Source: Monodelphis domestica (taxonomy: Eukaryota > Chordata > Mammalia > Didelphimorphia > Didelphidae). From it: a DNA stretch of 64,000 nucleotides. Under the pieces are notes generated by a model. It ran no database searches. It saw only the letters and a program-made list of their open reading frames with translations, and was not told where the DNA came from. The DNA is taken from assembly GCF_027887165.1 (NCBI RefSeq), contig NC_077227.1:69885252-69949251 (forward strand). The letters are read 5' to 3'. Numbering within the stretch: the first letter of the stretch is position 1; each line of letters starts with the position of its first letter. The position numbers were made by a program, and so were the translations under genes. Positions 12,933 through 25,080 of this stretch are shown here, in pieces.

Positions 12933-12938
12933 TAATCC
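12933..12938 (+). promoter_or_regulatory. TAATCC core (possible CRX/OTX site) upstream of LRIT2
   Basis: TAATCC is the core of the photoreceptor homeodomain (CRX/OTX) binding site. It lies 79 bp upstream of the LRIT2 ATG. A single six-base match is weak, since chance hits in a 200-bp window are not rare; it is kept because the paralogue has one as well. Confidence 0.25.
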
Positions 12939-13199
12939 TCTGTGATGTGGAAGTCAGGGTGACATGCAAACAGGACTTATAGAAATGTGGGTTCCACAAG
13001 GTCATTAGCCCAGAAAAGACTTAATTTGCAAATTAGAGATGTTCTCTTTCTCATTCTCATTTGATTTGATTTTTCTGTAGCTTTATCATTGACATGTTTT
13101 CTTTCCTTAATTTCTGTAACACTGTTTTCTTTTGGTAACTAAATATGACCTATTTGATTGTTCCTTCTAAGTCTCCTTTCATTAATATCAGTTCCCACC

Positions 13200-14170
13200 C
13201 CTAAACACAAAAATCTCCCCCAAGCCTCTTTTTTTCTTCCATTTAGACTTGGTGATCTCATCTGCTCCTATGTGTTCAATGATCACCTTAATGCTAATAT
13301 TTTTTAATTTCATATATCCAGTCTGAATATGTCTCCTAAACAGCAACATCTCATCTCAAAATATCTGCTGAATGTCCCATCAGCACGTTAACTCAACATG
13401 TTTAGAACTTAATTCATCCTTTTCTCTCCTAAACCTACCTCCTCCTCCAAACTCTCCTTTTCTGTTTTGGGTAATACTGCCCCATTCAATGAGATTTGAA
13501 ACATCAGAGACATCCATTCGCCCTTGCCTCCTATATCCAACCAGTTGCTACATCCTATTTACCTCTAGAAAATCTCCCAAATTCATCCCCTTCACTTGCA
13601 CTGCAATGACCTAAGTTCAGACCATTAAGATATCACCAAAACTATGTAATTACTTCTTGATTGGTCTCTTTCCTGCCACTTTTTCACCCTACCACCAATC
13701 TATTCTCCACAGAGCTGCCAAAACAATCTCCCTACTGTATAGATTTGAACATATTATTCTTCTGCTTTAAAACTGTCAGTGGTTCTCCATTGCCTTTAGG
13801 ATTTAAAAAAAACAAAACCTCCTCATCCTGGCATCGAAAGCCCTCCAGCAACAATATGAGTCCAAACGCTCTTTCTAACCTTATTTCATATTACTCCCCT
13901 TTCTTTAAGGCTTGCCTCGGATTCTAGTTCCTCCATGAAGAAGTCAATCCCCTCTCCTGCTGTTAATGCTCTCACTCTTTCCTCAAATATTTCTAAAGTA
14001 CTTAATTTCCCTTTTGATCCCATTATTCCCTACTTTGTATGACTCTTCTATGAACATCATCATATCCTCCAAAATAGAATGTAAGTTCCTTGAGGACAAT
14101 AACTGTCCTTGTTAACATCATGTTCCAAAGTGCTTCATATCTGTTAAGTGCATCATAAACATGGACTGAA
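13200..14170 (+). repeat. L2 LINE 3' part
   Basis: Long, diverged L2-type sequence in consensus order: 'cttggtgatctcatctgctc', 'tgctgaatgtcccatcagca', 'aacatgtttagaacttaatt', 'ttgattggtctctttcctgc', 'ggttctccattgcctttagg', then 'gaatgtaagttccttgagga' near the end. The open frames read in it are decayed 3' sequence, not host genes. Confidence 0.7.
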
Positions 14171-14299
14171 CTGAATACAGAACTAGTCTTCTATTGCTTC
14201 CACCATACTCCCCTATCACTTTCCAAAAAATGCAGAAATGAGTCAGCTTCGTTCAGTGGATAGAACATAGTACTTGGATTTAAATTCTACCTGACATAT

Positions 14300-14360
14300 A
14301 GGGTATCCCAAATGCCTTAGTGAAGTTTTAAGCTTTGAAAGTTTATTTGGGGGATACCCT
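14300..14360. repeat. Small mariner-like palindromic element (MITE-like)
   Basis: A perfect 10-bp inverted repeat, AGGGTATCCC...GGGATACCCT, lies at 14300-14309 and 14351-14360 around a core containing 'cttagtgaagttttaagctt'. TA dinucleotides lie on both sides. A related single end occurs at 26819-26862. This suggests an internally deleted Tc1/mariner derivative. Confidence 0.5.
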
Positions 14361-15349
14361 CTATGCGGGTCATATGACTGAGTAAACTACTTAAACTCTT
14401 TCAGTCTCAGTTTCTCTACTATAAAATAGAATATCTGCAGTGCTGACTTCACATACTTCTTGTGAACTCCTAAAGAAACAACATATGTAAAGTTCTCCTG
14501 CAAAGTTAAAGACCTTGTATAAATATGAGCTACTATTTTCCAAACCATCTAAATGAGGTAGAATAGATGAGAACACTTTTGACTCCATTGAGGACCTTCT
14601 TTATTCATGGCTAAGTCAAGGGCTTCTGGGATTTCAAACCTAACCCATTCTTTTCTCAGTGATTAGAAAAATACATCTTTTTTTTTCTTTTCGTCATATC
14701 TCTTTCTCAAAACTTAGATCAAGAACTCTATTCTTTTCCCATATTCTAGACTTTCCATTACTTTGATCAGCTCTCAAACTCCCTGCAATGGAACAATCTG
14801 AATTCTAGTTTCTAGTCCTTTAGTGCAGAAGCTTCTCTATTGCTAGAAGCTAAGCCCACCTCTCCTATTTACAAAGTGCCAGATGACTATTGTACATTCT
14901 GCTAGGGCCCTCTAGTGCCCAAAAGCCATTTGACACCACAACAGAGACCACAGAGATGAACAACAGCTTAATCCAGGACACTGCCAGCCAGTGAGATCCT
15001 AACTGTGTTACAAACTAAGCTACTTATCTCCCCATCTACTTAACCAAGAGGCATAAGCTGTTCCAGAGATCCAGTGTCAGACTACATCAATAAATGCTAT
15101 TTAATTCATAGATGCATTCTATTGTGACAAATGATGTCATTGCTATAGCATCCACAATTGGCAAGGCCATAGAATCTTAGAGATAGAAAGGTTAAATCAT
15201 ATAGCTTTTGAGTAGAAAAGCCAGCATCAGAACTCAGTTCTCCAGATTCTCTGTATAAAAGAACTCTCCCCTGTTTCAAATGTCCAAGAGTCAACTTAAT
15301 ACCCATCAAAGTTCTTTAAGATGACATATTAGAGGTGGCAGCATAGGAT

Positions 15350-15640
15350 ACTGTATGAAGTACTGAACTTAGAGCAAGAGAGACCTGAATTTTAATTCTG
15401 ATAATTTATTTGCTGTAAGCCTCTGATCAAATCCTTCCATCTCTCTGACACTCAAGCTTCTTCATCACTAAAACTGGGATGACAATAATAGCACTATCTA
15501 TTAAAAAACATCTCTAAAATTGGGGTAATAACATATTTTTCATAGGGTTAGTATGAGGATGAAATGAGACAATATTTGTAGTAAACACTTTTGCAAACTT
15601 TCAAAACACCATGCAATTGTCAGCTCTGATACTTGATTAG
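15350..15640 (+). repeat. MIR-like CORE-SINE
   Basis: Sense order: 'gagacctgaattttaattct', a degraded CORE, 'ttcttcatcactaaaactgg', then a 3' part with 'gaggatgaaatgagacaata'. Old and diverged. Confidence 0.5.
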
Positions 15641-16574
15641 AGATTTCTACACACACACTGATGGAAAGTTGTATTAATAGTTGTCCCTGGTGCCTATAAT
15701 GTTCTCCAGCACTGTGCTAGTGATTAGAAAATAAAAGAGCATTTTTCTGGTCCTATAAAAGTATGCACTCTAGTTGGCACACTCTTGAAACCACTGGAGA
15801 AAAATCAGTTGTTAGATCACATAGCAGTTGTCAATAGGAGTAGTTCAAAGAAAGGAGAGATTACTATGACCTAAGGAGGTCAACCTACCAATAGGCATTT
15901 ATTTAGCATCTGTAGTGTCAGGCACCATGCAAGGTTTGGGGGATACAAAGACAAAAGTAACAGCTCTTATCTCTGGGATCTTATTATTTCATGAAAGTGG
16001 GATTTGAAATATGGCCAGGATTTGGACAGTTACAGAAGAGGAGGCAGGTCAGTCCAGGAGGGAGAAAAGATAAACAGAAGTGTAGAATGGTACATGAGCT
16101 TGGGGGGCAGGAAATAGAGAACAGTGAGAAGAACACCAGCCTGGCTGATTAATAGCAAGTACTAGGGGATAAAGCAATTGCTCTAGAATGGAAAGAGTTC
16201 TCGATTTTTTATTTTTAGACTTGCTTCCAATCTGAGCTTGGACATTTTACTAGCTATAGGTCAAGAAGCAAGTTGCTGGTTTCCTATGCTTATTTCCCCC
16301 TCTGTAAAATGAGGACAGTAAGTCTTGCCCTATGTGCTTTATCAGATGATTATGGGTAAACAAATGTATATAAATTTAAAGATGTAGGGAAGAACTCAGT
16401 TGTGCAGCACCTTAAATGCCAGCCTGATTTTTCTGTTTGCAGAAGGGAGCCCTGATAAACCATCTGCCCTTACTCTTTTCCCTTTAGATGATTTTTTCTG
16501 CATAGTGTGCCAGGCTTACCACTTTTTAAAATATTTCTTCCCTTCCATCCTCAATCTGACTTCTATTGTTGGTC

Positions 16575-16816
16575 AATCATTTCAGTTGTATCCAACTATT
16601 TGTGATCCCATTTAGGGTTTTCTTGGCAAAGATACTGGAATGGTTTACCATTTTCTTCTCCAACACATTTTACAGAACTGAGGCAAGTGGGGTTAAATGA
16701 CTTACCCAGAGTCACATAGCTAGTTCAGTGTCTGATGACAGATTTGACTTCAGGAAAATGAGTCTTCCTGACTCTGGGTCTGACACTCTATCCATTATGC
16801 CACCCAGCTGCCCAGA
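16575..16816 (-). repeat. CORE-SINE with RTE-like 3' tail (Mar1-type)
   Basis: In antisense: 'cagttgtatccaac' tail, 'gggttttcttggcaaagata', 'tacagaactgaggcaa', the CORE 'agagtcacatagctag', then 'ccacccagctgccc' head. The tail ('ggtcacgaagagtc...gact' type) matches RTE/BovB-mobilised SINEs of marsupials. Confidence 0.8.
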
Positions 16817-17024
16817 CCACCATTGCTGTACTTGTCCTGAATGACCAGACACCCAGCAAAACAGAAACATTTACACTTTAGTAACAGGCACAGCTGACCT
16901 AGGAAATGCCAGAATCCTGGGTCTGAGTTCTCTCAGCCACAGCTATTCTGGCTCGGCTAACCACTTAGAAAGCAATGACAGACATGAAGTTACCATCAAC
17001 CCAAAACAGCTTCAAGTCATCTGT

Positions 17025-17475
17025 CTCGGCTTCCTTCAAAGCTCAACACAAATGCCACCTCCTACAAAAAGCCTTTGCTGGTTTCCTCTAGTTGTTCATG
17101 CTCTATCTTCTTGAATTGTATTTATTTGTCTATTTAGATGTTATATCATTCCAAGAGAATGGAAGCCCCTTAAGAATAAGGACTACTGGGGGCAGTATGG
17201 GTAGCTCAGTGGATTGAGAGTCAGGCCTAGCAACAGGAGGTCCTAGGTTCAAATCCGACTTCAGACACTTCCTAGCTGTGTGACCCTGAGCAAATCACTT
17301 AATTCCCATTGCATATTCTTACCACTCTTCTGCCTTAGAACCAATATACAGTATTGATTCTAAGAAGGAAGATAAGGGTTTTTTTTTAAGAAAAAAAGAA
17401 TAAAGACTATTTTTGTCTTTTCTCTGTATCCCCAATACTTAATACAGTGTCACACATAGAAATTCACTTAAAAGA
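17025..17475 (+). repeat. L2 3' end interrupted by a SINE
   Basis: The L2 3' end ('ttccttcaaagctcaacaca' ... 'ggaagccccttaagaataag' ... 'tgtatccccaatacttaata') is split by the SINE at 17186-17397, which shows the SINE is younger than the L2 copy. Confidence 0.65.
17186..17397 (+). repeat. Poly-A CORE-SINE inside an L2 end
   Basis: Same family as 1376-1574 ('gggtagctcagtggattgag', 'aggtcctaggttcaaatc', 'agctgtgtgaccctgagcaa'), with an A-rich end. It is flanked by an imperfect direct repeat of the type AAGAATAAGGACTAC / AAGAATAAAGACTAT. Confidence 0.9.
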
Positions 17476-18179
17476 TGATTAAAAAAAGAAAAAAAAGATT
17501 ATTGAATCTTAAGCATCAGTATCTAGGGAGTAGAAATCCCATGGCAAATCAAGCAAGAAGCCACGTCCTGAAGAATGAAGCAAAAGGAAATGAAACTGCA
17601 AGGTTTGACTTCCAGGAAGCCCTTGGTCATGGGAAGTTTCAACAGATCGTCAGACATGCATTTAATCACTAAATAACCTGTTTCCTAAATCCTCAGCATG
17701 TCTAGCATAGTGCTGCTATGTTGGCACAATCTAAGAAGGACCTTGTAATAAAATCTGTTCCTCATTCAATTGGGAATCTAGAGGCAGTGAAGGGGGGCTC
17801 TAGGAGGAGGTGCTAATAAAGGGGATTTGGAAAAGTGGCAAAGGATCTTTTCTGAGAAAGGCTCATAGTTCATGGCTAATGTGGTCTCAACACTTGGGTT
17901 TTTATCCATGATACCTATAGGACAAGAAATGTTGAGGTCTGAGCCCTCCTTTACTAAAGAACATCAGCTGATTCCAAGAGACCAAATGTGGCTCACAAAA
18001 GGTGGATGCCTGGGCAAGATGTGTGAACTATTGCCCCAGGCATAGAGATGCTAGAGAGGCATAGCATAGGAAAGTCACTTGGCTTCTAGATCCCACACCA
18101 CCAGGAACCACCTGGATAAACATTAGAGAGGTGTAACCTCTTGCCTCAGTTTTCTTTTCTCTCAAGTGGCAATCATAAT

Positions 18180-18402
18180 ATCATAGATTTAGAGTTGGAA
18201 GAAATCTTGGAAATTATTTAGACCTACTCCATCATATTACAGAAAAGGAAAAATGAGTTCCTCAATTCAGAGTTCCTGAATTGTTTGCCAAGATCACACA
18301 AACAGTACAATAATAATAATAGTATATAACAGAGTGAGGATTTGAACTAGGTCTCCCACCTCCAAATCCAGTGCCCTCTGCATTATACCATGCTGCTTCA
18401 GA
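18180..18402 (-). repeat. MIR-like CORE-SINE
   Basis: Antisense MIR-type order: 'agagttggaagaaatcttgg', 'tattacagaaaaggaaaaat', a CORE-like 'ccaagatcacacaaacagta', then 'aaatccagtgccctctgcat'. Diverged. Confidence 0.5.
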
Positions 18403-18564
18403 AATTATAATTCCTTCCCAACTTCAGAGCATTACTAGAAAGATCAAATGAGAGAACATACTTTAGAGCCATAAGAACTGTCAAAGTGTGATGTAATCAA
18501 GAGCACTGAGATGGGCAACTCATATGGACATCCTAAATCTATATATTCTTCCTTTGTGAGTTTT

Positions 18565-18808
18565 GGAAATGGATTTTTCAGTTGTGTCTGATTCTTTGGG
18601 ACCCCATTTGGGGTGTTCTTGACAAAGGTACCAGAATGGTTTGCCATGTTCTTCTCTATCTCATTTTACAGATAAAGAAATCAAGGTAAAAAGGGTTAAG
18701 TGACTCACCCAGGGTCACACAGCTAACATCTAAGGCCAGATTTAAACTCAAGAAGTCTTTTTGACTCGCGGCTCAGCGCTCTATCCATCGTGCCACCTCG
18801 CTGCCCAT
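18565..18808 (-). repeat. CORE-SINE with RTE-like 3' tail (Mar1-type)
   Basis: Antisense copy with 'cagttgtgtctgattctttg', 'gaccccatttggggtgttct', 'cccagggtcacacagctaac' and 'gctctatccatcgtgccacc'. Well preserved relative to 16575-16816. Confidence 0.85.
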
Positions 18809-19014
18809 TTGGAAAATGAGAGGAAAGCTTATATGTATTAAGTAAACAGAGAAAATTCACAAAGGGAAAATGTCTACATTATGCTTCAGGGATCTAGCTG
18901 CCTGTGGAGTCTATACTGAGATTTTTTTTAATTCTCCTTAGGGATCCATTTTCTTACCATTTTCTATGACTCTGAGTGTTAAAGGAGTACATTAACAGAA
19001 ATATGCTTTAAAAT

Positions 19015-19245
19015 GGAGCCAAAGTTTGCAAAGTACTTTACATATATCATTTGATGCTCACAGCAACCTTGTGAGGTAGGTGCAATTCTTATCATCCCCA
19101 TTTTACAGCTGAGGAAATTAAAGCAAACAGCATTTAAATGACTTACCCAGGGTCACACAGCTAGTTAGAGTCTGAGGCAGGAGTCAAGCTAAGTCTTCTT
19201 GACTCTAGCTCCAATTCTCTCCACTGAATCACTTAGCTGCTTGCT
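19015..19245 (-). repeat. MIR-like CORE-SINE
   Basis: Antisense: 'gcaaagtactttacatatat', 'aaccttgtgaggtaggtgca', 'ccattttacagctgaggaaa', 'cccagggtcacacagctagt'. One of the better preserved MIR-like copies in the window. Confidence 0.7.
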
Positions 19246-19999
19246 CCATGACCTTAGAAAATGCAGATCTATTTTAAAATGAACAGGGCACTAATAATAA
19301 AGGCAGATACCAATTCCGTCTCCTCTTGGTTCTAAATCTCCAGCTCATTTCCTGAACAGTTCCATTGACTATGCCTCTGCCTAAGTGAGACTCTCTGAAG
19401 AAAGGATCCCTAGAATCACCCCTAAAGCAGAAGAGTTGGGGTGAACGCTGGGATAATCAGAGATCCCTTGTCAGGAGGAGAAGGTTGGATTTAAAAAGAG
19501 GAACCTATCTTGCTGAAAAACTATTGGATAAAAAACATGGAGGGCATCTAGACCCAGACAAAGCTAAGATCAGAAGCAAATGCCCAGAAGCTAGATTATT
19601 TCTGGCAAAGCCATTACTGGCCATTAGGAAAGGAGCTAATAGATGTGCTTAGAGAGATATAAAAGGCTCTACAAATATAAGGAAAGATGCTGATGCTGGT
19701 AAGGATAAAAGCCTTGGTACAACCCTCCCCTTACATAATTATCCATGTGATTGATTGCCTTTTGTTTATTTTTAAACCAAAGGGAGGCAGTATGATACAG
19801 TAGATAAAGCACTGACCTTAGACACATAGAACTTGGTACAGATACCAGCCCTGTTTATTGTGTGAGCCTGGGCAGATCACTTAACCTCCCTACATCCCAG
19901 TTTCCTCCTCAGCATAGTGAGAAGGCTGAACCTTTCGTCCAGATGCTGCTGTCTCTTACCAAACAAATTAAATGTTCACCATTAGTATTGGTGCAAGGG

Positions 20000-20226
20000 G
20001 TGGTGGTTATTCAAGTAATTTCTGACTCTTTTAGATCCTATTTTGGATTTTCTTGCAAAGATACTACAATGCTTTTCCATTTACTTCTCCAGCTCATATT
20101 ATAGAAATTGAGGCAAACAGGGCTAAGTGACGTGCCCAAGATTCATGGTAGTTAAGTGTCTGAGGTTGGATTTGATCTCAAGTCTGGAGGCCTGGAACTC
20201 TATTCACTGATCCATATAACTGCCCC
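20000..20226 (-). repeat. CORE-SINE with RTE-like 3' tail, diverged
   Basis: Antisense: 'ttttggattttcttgcaaag', 'ttctccagctcatattatag', 'gaggcaaacagggctaagtg', ending in 'tataactgcccc'. An older copy of the 18565-18808 family. Confidence 0.7.
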
Positions 20227-20302
20227 AGAAGGAACTTTAGAGATGTTCTAATGTCAAGGGTTCTTAATTTTAAGGAGTCATAGATTCCCTGGGCAATCTG
20301 GT

Positions 20303-20395
20303 GAAATCTATGAATAGAAAGGACTACAAAGGAAACCAATTAGATTGAAATCTATGAATAGAAAGGACTACAAAGGAAACCAATTAGATTGAAAT
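20303..20395. repeat. Perfect 44-bp tandem duplication
   Basis: The 44-bp unit 20303-20346 is repeated without mismatch at 20347-20390, with five more bases of a third unit. It sits inside an old, diverged interspersed repeat, so the duplication is much younger than its surroundings. Confidence 0.95.
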
Positions 20396-20615
20396 TATCA
20401 AAATATTTTTTTAAGACAAGTCCACCAGACCTCAAGTTAAGAACCCCTGGGTCTAATCCTATCAATATAAAAGTGAGGTTAAATAGCTAACCTAAGGTCA
20501 CAGAATCAATGGCAAAGTCAAGACCATCAGATGCCAGATCTTCTGACTCCCAAGCCAATGCTGTCTCCAAAATTACACATGAGATGTTCTGATTCTTTAA
20601 GAATGACAGGAGAAA

Positions 20616-20822
20616 GGGGCAGCTGGGTGGCTCAGTGGATTGAGAGCCAGGCCTAGAGACTGGAGGTCCTAGGTTCAAATCTGGCCTCAGACACTTCCTA
20701 GCTGTGTGACCATAGGGAAGTCACTTAACTCCCATTGCTTAGCCCTTACCACTCTTCTGCCTTGGAACCAAGACAAAGTATTGATTCTAAGATGGAAGGT
20801 AAGGATTAAAAAAAAAAAAAAG
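20616..20822 (+). repeat. Poly-A CORE-SINE
   Basis: 'gggtggctcagtggattgag' to an A14 run. Flanked by the imperfect direct repeat AAGAATGACAGGAGAAA / AAGAATGCCAGGAAAAA. Same family as 1376-1574. Confidence 0.93.
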
Positions 20823-21089
20823 AATGCCAGGAAAAAATTTTATGGCCTCCTTTAGTTGTGCCTCATTTTGCACTCATCATTATATTCGGTATTTTCAATG
20901 ACAAATCCTAAGACTCATGAGTCCTGATGGACAAAGGACAATTGATAACATCATTGCCAGACAGTTCCCTTTCATATTCTCAGCTTCAATTCTCTTGACT
21001 AAATTATCTCTATTCTCTTGTTTATTCTCAGACTCAAATAGGAATACTATAATTCTAAAAGAAAGGTGACATGTCTTTTAGAGTCTTTA

Positions 21090-21225
21090 AGGCAGTGTTC
21101 CTTACACCTAATCTCACTAATTTATCTTCTTGAATGTAAGAACTAATTTTCATAGCATCCCTGTATCCCCCACATTTAGCCCAGTGCCTTGCACATCATA
21201 GTTATTTAATAAATTCCTGTTGGTT
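21090..21225 (+). repeat. L2 3' end
   Basis: 'gaatgtaagaactaattttc', 'ctgtatcccccacatttagc', 'ccagtgccttgcacatcata' and 'ttaataaattcctgttgg' match the L2 3' terminus. Confidence 0.65.
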
Positions 21226-21869
21226 TGGATTAGATCTGATAAGTACTTTACTCCTATCTATGACCCAATCATTCTTAGACCATTTGGGTGAATTCTTTTT
21301 CTAAGGTTCTCTCCAAGATTTCACTGTAGAGAGGGACTGACACTATAGTCACACTATTCTGGTGAAGCACAAAGCTCTGGAAAATTCTAAGAATGTGGAA
21401 GCACTTCAAGTAGGGTTGTATTGTAAACCTGTTGTCTATGAACCAGTCTTGCTCTATTTGGGGAAGTTCATCACCAGGCTGATCATTAAGGTACCTTATT
21501 GGCCACAGCAACTCTGTAAAACCATCTACTGAATTAAGAAGGGTTGAAATCTACATTTTTGAAGGGATTGATGACCCAATAAAATTACAGATCCATAAGT
21601 TATTGGGGAAATTAGATGTCTTACAATGGGTAAAATTAAAGGTGGGTAGATTGTGGGAGAGGGGATGCTTTATTTCAGTGCATCAGCTAAATTTAAACCA
21701 TCAGTTAAATTTATTCCCTTCCCTGCAAAATCTTCAGGGCTCTATCAATTCTTCAACAATATCTCTTCAGCCAACAAATCTTGTGTCAACCATACCTAAC
21801 TTTGACCCAAATGGTCTGGGAACTAATGAATATGTCAGGATTGACTAGAGAAACAGGGTTTCCTGCTAC

Positions 21870-22060
21870 TTCATTAAGGATTTAGAGCTAGAAGGGACCT
21901 CAGTGATTACTTTGACCTCCACATTTTACAGATAAGAAAACCAAAGGCCAGAGAAGTCAAGTCACTCAGTGCCAAGGTTATACTGCCAGTAAGCAGCAAA
22001 GATTCAAACTCAGAGTCCTTTAACTCCAAATTCAGTTTTCCTTCCTTTACCACATACTGA
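21870..22060 (-). repeat. MIR-like CORE-SINE
   Basis: 'agagctagaagggacctcag', 'acattttacagataagaaaa' and 'gccagagaagtcaagtcact' in MIR-type antisense order. Confidence 0.5.
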
Positions 22061-22389
22061 CTCTTGGTAGCGAAAGATGGGTTCCAAAATGGGAATCCTT
22101 CTCCTTAACCAAGACTATTTCACTACTAGCCTCCCAGATTTTCCCCTTTGTCCCCGGCAAACAACAACAAAGATCACATAAATCAAACACCTTCAGAAAA
22201 TACCATTTACCTTCCTCCTTGACTTCTCAAGTCATTCTGATTTGTCATTGTCTTTTGATCATTGCCTGTTTTATCATTTCATAACTTAGATGTTGACTTT
22301 CTTGATCAACAAATATTTATTGAGTACCTACTGTGTGCCAGAACCTGTACTAGGGCCTGGGGATAAAAAAAAATTTTAATAAAATAATG

Positions 22390-22530
22390 CTTCCCATGTG
22401 TCTTGTCCTCTAATAGAATACATAGTTCCTTGAGGACATAGATTCTGCCTTTTTTTTTTTTCATTTTTTGTATCCCTAACTTCTTAGAATCTAGAAAATA
22501 CTAAATACTTAATAAATACATGTAGAACTG
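22390..22530 (+). repeat. L2 3' end
   Basis: 'agttccttgaggacatagat' ... 'ttgtatccctaacttcttag' ... 'acttaataaatacatgtaga'. Interrupted by a T-run. Confidence 0.55.
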
Positions 22531-22869
22531 AAGTAAATTGAACATTAGGAGATTCTTCCAAATCACTGTTGATTTATTCTACAGAAAGGTGATCATCTGG
22601 ATAATCCCAAAACAGCTCTCTCTTTCCCACTCCCTCTACCCCACACCATTCTCAAACCAGGATTCAGCCTTCTTTTCCACTACAGTGTCACCAACAGCCA
22701 AACAATGTGAACACATAAGTTGGGCGGCCACTGTGTTCAAGCAGTAAAACAATGTTAAAGAGACTAGTTGATAGTGCAGTCCATTGGGTTGCCCATCACC
22801 CTTGAATATTTCCTGGTCTAAAACAAACCATTTAACTGGCTATTTCTCTGCTATCCTTCGATGGAAATA

Positions 22870-23110
22870 TAAGATGAAACTTTGAAAAGAGCACAGAAAT
22901 TAGAATGAGCATTTTGGGGTTCTGGTCTTAGCTCTGCTTCTTCCTCGCCTTACTGATCAAGAACGAGTCACAACTTCTCTGAGATTCTGTATCTTCATGT
23001 CCAAAATGTGAGTAAAAATACCTGTTCTGCCTAATTATTCAGGTTTGTTAGGAGGACCAAAGAACTTAATGTAGATGAAGGAGTCTTGTTTACTGAAAAG
23101 TATTATTCAA
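22870..23110 (+). repeat. MIR-like CORE-SINE
   Basis: 'ttctggtcttagctctgctt', 'gaacgagtcacaacttctct', 'tcttcatgtccaaaatgtga' and a trailing 'aggaggaccaaagaactta'. Diverged sense copy. Confidence 0.45.
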
Positions 23111-24067
23111 ATAAAGAATCATTAACCTCAGCAGAAGGTTCAGTGCCCTGCAAAGAATTATTTTATTTGACACGTAACAATAAAAAATGGCTTCTTTGAA
23201 TTCCCTGGTTGTCTGAGCATTTTCCTGGCTGTCCCTCAAAGGCTCAGCCCTGAACACCCCAGCTTATGTCCCACACAGTCCATTAGTCTTGTATAGCTAG
23301 TACAAGGTAACTTCTGTGTGGGATGCTCCTATCAATTATGGAGCTGCCATCGATGAGCCATAGCTCCAAGTCACATGGAAACCATAAGCCTGCAGCTCAG
23401 CTTGGAGGAGTGTGACTTACCTCATTGATATCAGGCTTACCAACCCTTTTTTGGAATTCCAAAATGAATGCCAGCAGATATAAGGGTTATTAGATTGAGA
23501 GATATAATCAGCTGTTCTTCATCTCCAGGGAAGATGCAAGAAGAAAATGGGCTTACAGTGCAACCCGCTGGATTTGGGCTAGACATCAGGGAGAATCTGT
23601 TTACACTGAAAATGCCCTTGTAAACAATGGAAAGGGTCACCAAGGGTGGATGTGGAATCTTCTTTTTTAAAAAAATGAGATTCTGATCTAAAACTAAATG
23701 TAAGTCAGCTGTAAGGCCAAGGTCTCCTCTAGACTTAATATTCTCTAAGTCAAGAGTTCATATTTCATGAGATTTACCAAAATCTCTTGGAATCTATCAG
23801 AATTTGAAAGACAATCTGCAAGGAAAAAAGCACACATGTGAGTATGACAAGTGGGATGTGTGTGTGTGCATGTACAAAAGGGGGAGACAGAAAGCAAGGA
23901 AAAGAGAAACGCAGTGTGTAAGCGTGCTTTCATATGAGTTCATGAGAACACGTGTGCATTTGAGGATATAAGAGTGCAAGGGTATGAAAAGTTGGGTGTG
24001 AGTCTGTAAACACAAGTGTGTGGAAAAGAGTGTTTATATAAGCCACAAGTAATTATTGGAGCTTCTC

Positions 24068-25080
24068 TCAGCAGAAGTACTCATTGGCTTGTCCTTCTAC
24101 CTTGGATGGTGCGTGTGAATCCATGCTAGACCGTGACGAGAGCAGCCTGTCTCCCTCCTCGGGGCTGTCCTTTGCTGAATCTTCCACTCCATCTTCACCA
24201 GGGCTCAGTCTCTCAAATGTGACATAGGAGCTCTGAGTCTCTTCATTCTTCCTCAACCGAAACTTCTGGTAACGTCGCTTTAGGGACCCACAACAGACAA
24301 GCAAAGTCAAGGGCACAGCGATGATACCCGCTATGGTAATCACCACAACATTGATCAGTCTCTGGGTGCCTTCAGCATCAACCACCTCATCGGTGGAGAA
24401 GATGATACACTGCTCCTTCTTGGGGACCAAGCCACGCACACAGACACAAGCTACATACTTGGTTTTTGGCATAAGACCCTCAATAGTGACCTTGGTTTTC
24501 CCAGGATCTACACTGACCCTCTTCATGTCCTTCTCCCCAAAGATGGCATAGAGTACACTGAACATGGTGGTATTTCCAGCCTGGGGGGCTTTCCACACCA
24601 AGGTCACACTGTGGTAAGTATCCCCCACCACCTTAACTGATCTCACCATTTGGGTTGGCTCCAGATGATTTAATGGTAGGTCCTTGGCTCTATCAGCCTG
24701 CTCTGCTCCAGGGCTCCCCACAGAAAGTTCTCCCAAGGCATTCATGTGGAAATGTTGGAGAGCAGGATTCTTCTCATAGCTGGGGAGGGTGGGTCTGGCC
24801 ACCAGAGAAGATGGTCTGGAGGTAGTGGAGGCATACCTGGCCACTAGCTCATTGTAAGCAGCAGCTTCTGCTCCCTCAGACTTTCCTGGCCACAGCCTAG
24901 TTGTGGACCCTGGGGGCTCAGCAGTGGTCTGGGACTCGGTGATGATGAGGGAGACGAATGCTTCAGTGGCCCCCAAAGAATTTTTGGCTTTGCAGACATA
25001 CTCTCCAGAGTCATGGTGGGACACGTCGGGCAAACCCAGAAGAGACCAACTCATGCCATCATTGGAGGATTCTTGATGCA
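24068..25080 (-). CDS. LRIT1: LRIT1 coding exon 4 (rest of Ig, FN3, transmembrane, tail)
   Basis: The acceptor TTTTTCTTCCAG is followed by TGCATCAAGAATCC (Val-His-Gln-Glu). The frame is open to the TGA at 24068-24070. The frame also stays open upstream through the intron to 25240, so length alone would place the exon start too early; the splice site and phase set it at 25080. Confidence 0.95.

Larger units (their letters stand above)
12855..24067. other. Intergenic region between LRIT2 and LRIT1
   Basis: No coding exon was recognised. Much of the region is made of L2, MIR-like and RTE-tailed CORE-SINEs listed separately. The part next to LRIT1 (about 23140-24067) is probably its 3' UTR: a minus-strand AATAAA lies at 23162-23167 and there are GT-rich runs at 23850-24015. 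Stretches without assignment include 14420-15340, 19260-19980, 22540-22860 and 23120-23840. Confidence 0.6.

Noticed and set aside
12395-13380. Apparent direct duplication flanking LRIT2 exon 1
   Set aside because: Both copies follow the L2 consensus at different divergence, so two L2 insertions explain it better than a local duplication.
13372-13927. Open frames of 80 and 88 codons
   Set aside because: They lie entirely in L2 3' sequence in sense direction and match no protein I know.
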